A stretch of DNA of 15,645 bases from Nocardioidaceae bacterium. GTDB lineage: Bacteria > Actinomycetota > Actinomycetes > Propionibacteriales > Nocardioidaceae. The translations under genes and the position numbers were made by a program. Below, piece after piece: positions 12,621 to 15,645 of this stretch. Below the pieces are notes generated by a model. The model saw only the letters and a program-made list of their open reading frames with translations, had not been told where the DNA came from and did not search any database. The DNA is taken from contig JACCUS010000310.1 of NCBI GenBank assembly GCA_013811715.1, positions 1-15,645 on the forward strand. The letters are read 5' to 3'. The stretch's first letter is position 1, and each line of letters starts with the position of its first letter.

Positions 12621-13679
12621 ATGACCTCACTCGATCTCAGCCAAGACGTCGTCGACCTGACCGCCGCCCTGGTCGACATCGAGTCGGTGAGCGGTGACGA
12701 GGCCGCCATCACGGACGCGATCGAGGCGGCGCTGAGCCCGGTGCCGTGGCTGGACCTGTGGCGGCACCAGCACTCCGTCGTCGCGCGTACGGCGCTCGGG
12801 CGGGCCGAGCGGGTCGCGATCGCCGGTCACGTCGACACGGTGCCGGTCAACAAGAACCTGCCGTCCCGCAATGACGGCGAGCTGCTGCACGGGCTGGGCG
12901 CGTGCGACATGAAGGGCGGCGTGGCCGTCGGCCTCAAGCTCGCCTCCTCACTGCCGGAGCCGAACCGCGACGTCACCTACATCTTCTACGAGGCCGAGGA
13001 GGTGGAGGCGGAGCGCAATGGGCTCACGCTGATCGAGCGGGTCCGGCCCGAGGTGCTGGCGGCCGACTTCGCCGTCCTCATGGAGCCGTCGAACGCGGTG
13101 GTGGAGGCGGGCTGCCAGGGCACCATGCGCGTAGACGTGTCGACGGCGGGGGTGCGGGCGCACAGCGCGCGGTCGTGGAACGGCGTCAACGCCATCCACG
13201 CCGCCGCTGGCATCATGGCGCGGCTCGCGGCCTATGAGCCGCGGCGGCCGACGATCGACGGGCTGCGCTACCACGAGGGGCTCAACGCGGTCGGCATCCA
13301 CGGGGGAGTTGCGGGGAACGTCATCCCGGATGCCTGCACGGTGAGCGTCAACTACCGCTTCGCGCCCGACCGGAGTATGGCGGTGGCGGAGGCGCATCTG
13401 CGCGAGGTGTTCGACGGATTCGACGTGGTGGTCAGCGACGGCGCTCCCGGGGCGATGCCTGGGCTGGACCGGCCCGCTGCCGCCGCGTTCTTGGCCGCCG
13501 TCGGAGGTACGGCCAACCCGAAGTTCGGCTGGACCGACGTGTCGCGCTTCAGCGCTCTAGGCGTGCCCGCGGTCAACTTCGGCCCCGGGAACCCCGAGCT
13601 GGCCCACACCCAGGCCGAGTTCGTCCCGCTCGAACACCTGCGGTCATGCTTGGAGCAGATGACCGCCTGGCTCTTCTGA
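12621..13679 (+). CDS. dapE: succinyl-diaminopimelate desuccinylase DapE
   Basis: A 352-residue M20 metallopeptidase that hydrolyses N-succinyl-LL-diaminopimelate to LL-diaminopimelate and succinate. Expected metal-site residues are visible: H70 and D72 (AGHVDTVPV), D96 (GACDMKGG), the catalytic E126 and ligand E127 (YEAEEVEAERNGL) and H329 (NPELAHTQAEF). The lid/dimerisation domain falls at about 165-275 (AGCQGTMRVDV ... SVNYRFAPDRS). The ATG at 12621 gives the typical actinobacterial opening (LDLSQDVVDLTAALVDIESVSGDE); ATG 12612 and the open frame back to 12582 are less like the family. CACAAT (12608-12613) ends 7 nt before this ATG, and there is no ribosome binding site, so it may be leaderless or read through from the VOC gene. 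Confidence 0.93.
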   Translation: MTSLDLSQDVVDLTAALVDIESVSGDEAAITDAIEAALSPVPWLDLWRHQHSVVARTALGRAERVAIAGHVDTVPVNKNLPSRNDGELLHGLGACDMKGGVAVGLKLASSLPEPNRDVTYIFYEAEEVEAERNGLTLIERVRPEVLAADFAVLMEPSNAVVEAGCQGTMRVDVSTAGVRAHSARSWNGVNAIHAAAGIMARLAAYEPRRPTIDGLRYHEGLNAVGIHGGVAGNVIPDACTVSVNYRFAPDRSMAVAEAHLREVFDGFDVVVSDGAPGAMPGLDRPAAAAFLAAVGGTANPKFGWTDVSRFSALGVPAVNFGPGNPELAHTQAEFVPLEHLRSCLEQMTAWLF

Positions 13680-13974
13680 GCCGCCGGAGCCCGGTGGGCG
13701 GAGCGTGCCCTCGCGGGCGCGGCGGGCGGGCCAACAGGCTCGATCTCAAACGGTGCGGTCGGTCGTCTGTTAGGCCCAGCGCTTCCAAATTGACCTGCGA
13801 GCGAGGCCAGAAGGGCGAGCCTGCGCGAGGCGGATGCCTATGGCGAGAACGCGTCACCAGAACGAGCTTGTCGTGCATCCTCAATGCACGCATGGCGATG
13901 GCATGTGCTCGTGCCCATGACAGCACCCTGACGGGCAACCGGTTCCGGGTGTACGAGCGGCCGCGGACTGACGG
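13680..13974. other. 295 bp gap between convergent dapE and methyltransferase genes
   Basis: No convincing gene was found here. The frames on either strand are rich in Arg and lack recognisable patterns, and base composition around 13740-13900 is less GC-rich than in the neighbours. Two structures are visible: a weak GC hairpin directly after the dapE stop (CCGCC at 13681-13685 with GGCGG at 13697-13701), and a perfect hairpin, CGTGCAT (13872-13878), loop CCTCA, ATGCACG (13884-13890). Neither is followed by a T-run. One of them may end transcription of dapE or of the converging gene. Confidence 0.5.
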
Positions 13975-14733
13975 TTAGGCGTGTGCCCGCACGCACCAGG
14001 CGGAAGCATCAACCTCGAACGGCGCGGGTGGCAAACGCTGGGCGCATCGGGTTCGAAGTGCATCGCGCCTCGAGTCATCCAGCCGGGCGACGTAGGCGCC
14101 GGCTGGCCCGACGCCGAGCGTGAAGGGCTCCCACCAGTCTGCGAACGTCGCGAACCGGACACTGACGGTCAACACGGAAGGCTCGATGCGCTGCAGCCCG
14201 GCCGCTTCACACAGTTCCGCGAGGTGTCCCTCCCGAGCGCCGGCAAGGTCGGACTCATCCTGCGCATCGGGATCAATGTCGTGCGCGGCCCGCCAGAACG
14301 CCGCGAGCGGTCCGCCGCCTCCGGCGTGGTCCCAGACACCCGCGACGACGATGCCGCCGGGGCGAGTGACCCTTGCCATCTCAAGCAGCCCCGTAACTGG
14401 ATCGGTCATGAAGTGAACGACCAGTTGGGCGAGGGAGAGGTCGAAAGTGTCGTCAGGAAAGGGAAGATGCTCGGCGACACCGGATCGCACGTCGACCTCA
14501 GGGAAGCGTTCCCTCATCGCGGCGACGAACGGGGCGGACGGATCGATTGCGGCGACGGCGAGGGCGCCGAGCCGTTCCACCAGTTGCGCGGTCAATGCTC
14601 CGGGTCCGCATCCGACGTCGAGTGCTCGCTGGCCCGCCCGTACGTCAGCCAGCGTCGCGAACTTCACAGCCAACGGCTCGGAGTACTGACCCATGAACCG
14701 GGCATAGGCATCCGCGGAAACGTCGAACGTCAC
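13975..14733 (-). CDS. class I SAM-dependent methyltransferase
   Basis: A 252-residue protein of the UbiE/Methyltransf_11 type. Motif I is ALDVGCGPG (residues 37-45), the acidic residue after strand 2 is D in AAIDPSAPF, motif II/post-II is 'AEHLPFPDDTFDLSLAQLVVHFM', and motif III is 'EMARVTRPGGIVVAGVWDH'. The C-terminal half ('FATFADWWEPFTLGVGPAGAYV') is shared with a group of actinobacterial methyltransferases of unknown substrate. The start is a GTG at 14733 with no ribosome binding site; TACAGT on the same strand ends 6 nt before it. It stands alone between convergent dapE and the divergent LOG gene, so it looks like an accessory insertion in the conserved order. Confidence 0.88.
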   Translation of the reverse strand: MTFDVSADAYARFMGQYSEPLAVKFATLADVRAGQRALDVGCGPGALTAQLVERLGALAVAAIDPSAPFVAAMRERFPEVDVRSGVAEHLPFPDDTFDLSLAQLVVHFMTDPVTGLLEMARVTRPGGIVVAGVWDHAGGGGPLAAFWRAAHDIDPDAQDESDLAGAREGHLAELCEAAGLQRIEPSVLTVSVRFATFADWWEPFTLGVGPAGAYVARLDDSRRDALRTRCAQRLPPAPFEVDASAWCVRAHA

Positions 14734-14739
14734 GATGCG

Positions 14740-14745
14740 ACTGTA
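14740..14745 (-). promoter_or_regulatory. candidate -10 box for leaderless methyltransferase transcript
   Basis: TACAGT on the minus strand fits TAnnnT and lies 6 nt before the GTG start. No clear -35 hexamer 16-18 bp further up. Confidence 0.4.
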
Positions 14746-14857
14746 TGCCTGTTTCCGTTCGCTATTCGAGCTGGAGCGTCCTGCCGACTTGGGCCATGTT
14801 CCGGATCGAGCTGCACCACCCGCTTATCGACTCGCTCGCTCGCCCCTCGGTGCGACG

Positions 14858-14886
14858 CTGGACCTCGCATCGGTGGTGGATACGTT
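14858..14886 (+). promoter_or_regulatory. candidate promoter for leaderless LOG-family gene
   Basis: A -35-like CTGGAC (14858-14863), a 17 bp spacer and a -10 TACGTT (14881-14886), followed by six G residues and the ATG at 14893. This is the most complete promoter in the window. The G-run itself is a poor ribosome binding site because it touches the ATG. Confidence 0.45.
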
Positions 14887-14892
14887 GGGGGG

Positions 14893-15645
14893 ATGAGCGA
14901 TCAGCAGTCTCCGCGGCCGCGCGAGCAGCCTCGCGGTCCGGTTGTCACGCGGCGGCAGCAGATCCAGGCGTCCACGACGGACCAGCGGCTGCTCGACTCG
15001 CGGGGACCGAGCGAGTGGGTGCACACCGACCCCTGGCGGGTGCTGCGGATCCAGGCCGAGTTCGTCGAGGGTTTCGGGGCACTGGCCGAGCTCGGCCCGG
15101 CCATTTCGGTGTTCGGGTCGGCGCGCAGCAAGCCCGGAGGCGACGACTACCGGCAGGGAGCTCGGCTGGGCGGCGCGCTCGTCGATGCCGGCTTCGCGGT
15201 CATCACCGGCGGCGGGCCGGGGACGATGGAGGCTGCGAACAAGGGCGCCTCCGAGGCGGGAGGGCTCTCTGTCGGTCTCGGCATCGAGCTGCCGTTCGAG
15301 TCGGGGCTCAACGAGTGGGTGGACATCGGCGTCAACTTCCGCTACTTCTTCGCACGTAAGACGATGTTCGTCAAGTACGCCCAGGGGTTCATCGCACTGC
15401 CCGGCGGCTTCGGCACGTTCGACGAGATCTTCGAGGCTGTCACGTTGGTGCAGACCCGGAAGGTGACCTCTTTCCCGATCGTCCTGATTGGCTCGTCGTA
15501 CTGGGGTGGGTTGTTGGACTGGGTGCGCGACGTCGTACTCGCTGACGGCAAGGTCAGCCCCAAGGACGTCGACCTGCTGCACGTGACCGACGACCTCGAC
15601 GAGGCCGTGTCGATCATGGTCGGAGCCCGCAAGGAACGCGCCGAG
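14893..15645 (+). CDS. LOG-family (TIGR00730) protein, long form, 3' end outside the window
   Basis: An open frame of 251 codons that continues past the right edge. The Rossmann-type LOG fold shows 'AISVFGSARS' (strand 1 of the core), G106-GGPGTM (nucleotide-binding loop) and P170-GGFGTFDE178, the PGGxGTxxE signature carrying the catalytic glutamate. Family members release the base from nucleoside 5'-monophosphates; plant LOG and M. tuberculosis Rv1205 act on cytokinin ribotides, while others are AMP/GMP nucleosidases. This is the longer form with a ~65-residue N-terminal extension (RGPVVTRRQQIQ, STTDQRLLDSRGPSEW, VLRIQAEFVEGF), larger than the 187-residue Rv1205, so cytokinin activity should not be assumed. 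It lies 1.2 kb past dapE. Confidence 0.9.
   Translation, partial: MSDQQSPRPREQPRGPVVTRRQQIQASTTDQRLLDSRGPSEWVHTDPWRVLRIQAEFVEGFGALAELGPAISVFGSARSKPGGDDYRQGARLGGALVDAGFAVITGGGPGTMEAANKGASEAGGLSVGLGIELPFESGLNEWVDIGVNFRYFFARKTMFVKYAQGFIALPGGFGTFDEIFEAVTLVQTRKVTSFPIVLIGSSYWGGLLDWVRDVVLADGKVSPKDVDLLHVTDDLDEAVSIMVGARKERAE

Noticed and set aside
13646..13978. 110-codon plus frame and 121-codon minus frame over the gap after dapE
   Set aside because: Both overlap the end of dapE or lack a ribosome binding site and any family pattern.

Overview
The window is high-GC DNA from a mycothiol-producing actinobacterium. The combination of mshB, a seven-iron ferredoxin next to dapC, the mycobacterial-type DapD and many start codons 6-7 nt after a TAnnnT hexamer points that way. 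The overall gene set looks most like Nocardioidaceae/Propionibacteriales, but that placement is inference from family resemblance.

Layout. (1) 1-1704: the first 34 codons of an ECF-like sigma factor (minus), then a Nudix-APH fusion protein and a small unknown protein (plus). (2) 1721-2273: a 5'-truncated DUF559/Vsr-like endonuclease gene bracketed by two near-identical ~41 bp direct repeats that are themselves hairpins. (3) 2301-5321: a tightly coupled run of mshB, a four-helix membrane protein and a VanW-family envelope protein. (4) 5397-6229, minus: a SnoaL-like protein, a possible 32-residue ORF and an 82-residue protein that looks like only the N-terminal domain of a longer acetyltransferase. 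(5) 6340-7854: fdxA and dapC. (6) 7862-7925: a perfect 16 bp inverted repeat, followed by a DrrAB-type ABC exporter (8019-9859). (7) 9911-11851, minus: dapD followed at 12 nt by a membrane-anchored peptidoglycan hydrolase candidate. (8) 11890-13679, plus: a two-domain VOC protein and dapE. (9) 13975-14733, minus: a SAM methyltransferase. (10) 14893 to the end, plus: a long LOG-family protein cut by the window edge.

How they fit together. dapC, dapD and dapE carry out three consecutive steps of the succinylase branch of meso-diaminopimelate/lysine synthesis, which feeds both lysine and peptidoglycan cross-links. The hydrolase behind dapD and the VanW protein behind mshB put cell-wall functions in the same neighbourhood. 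In Mycobacterium tuberculosis, mshB, the ferredoxin/aminotransferase pair, dapD, dapE and a LOG protein also lie in one chromosomal region, so this is core actinobacterial synteny with accessory insertions: the repeat-flanked nuclease gene, the ABC exporter and the methyltransferase.

The parts I find most worth a second look are the repeat-flanked nuclease cassette, the Nudix-kinase fusion, the orphan acetyltransferase N-terminal domain, the VanW protein lacking its signature loop, and the 64 bp palindromic element before the exporter. No CRISPR array, rRNA, tRNA or recognisable insertion sequence was seen.
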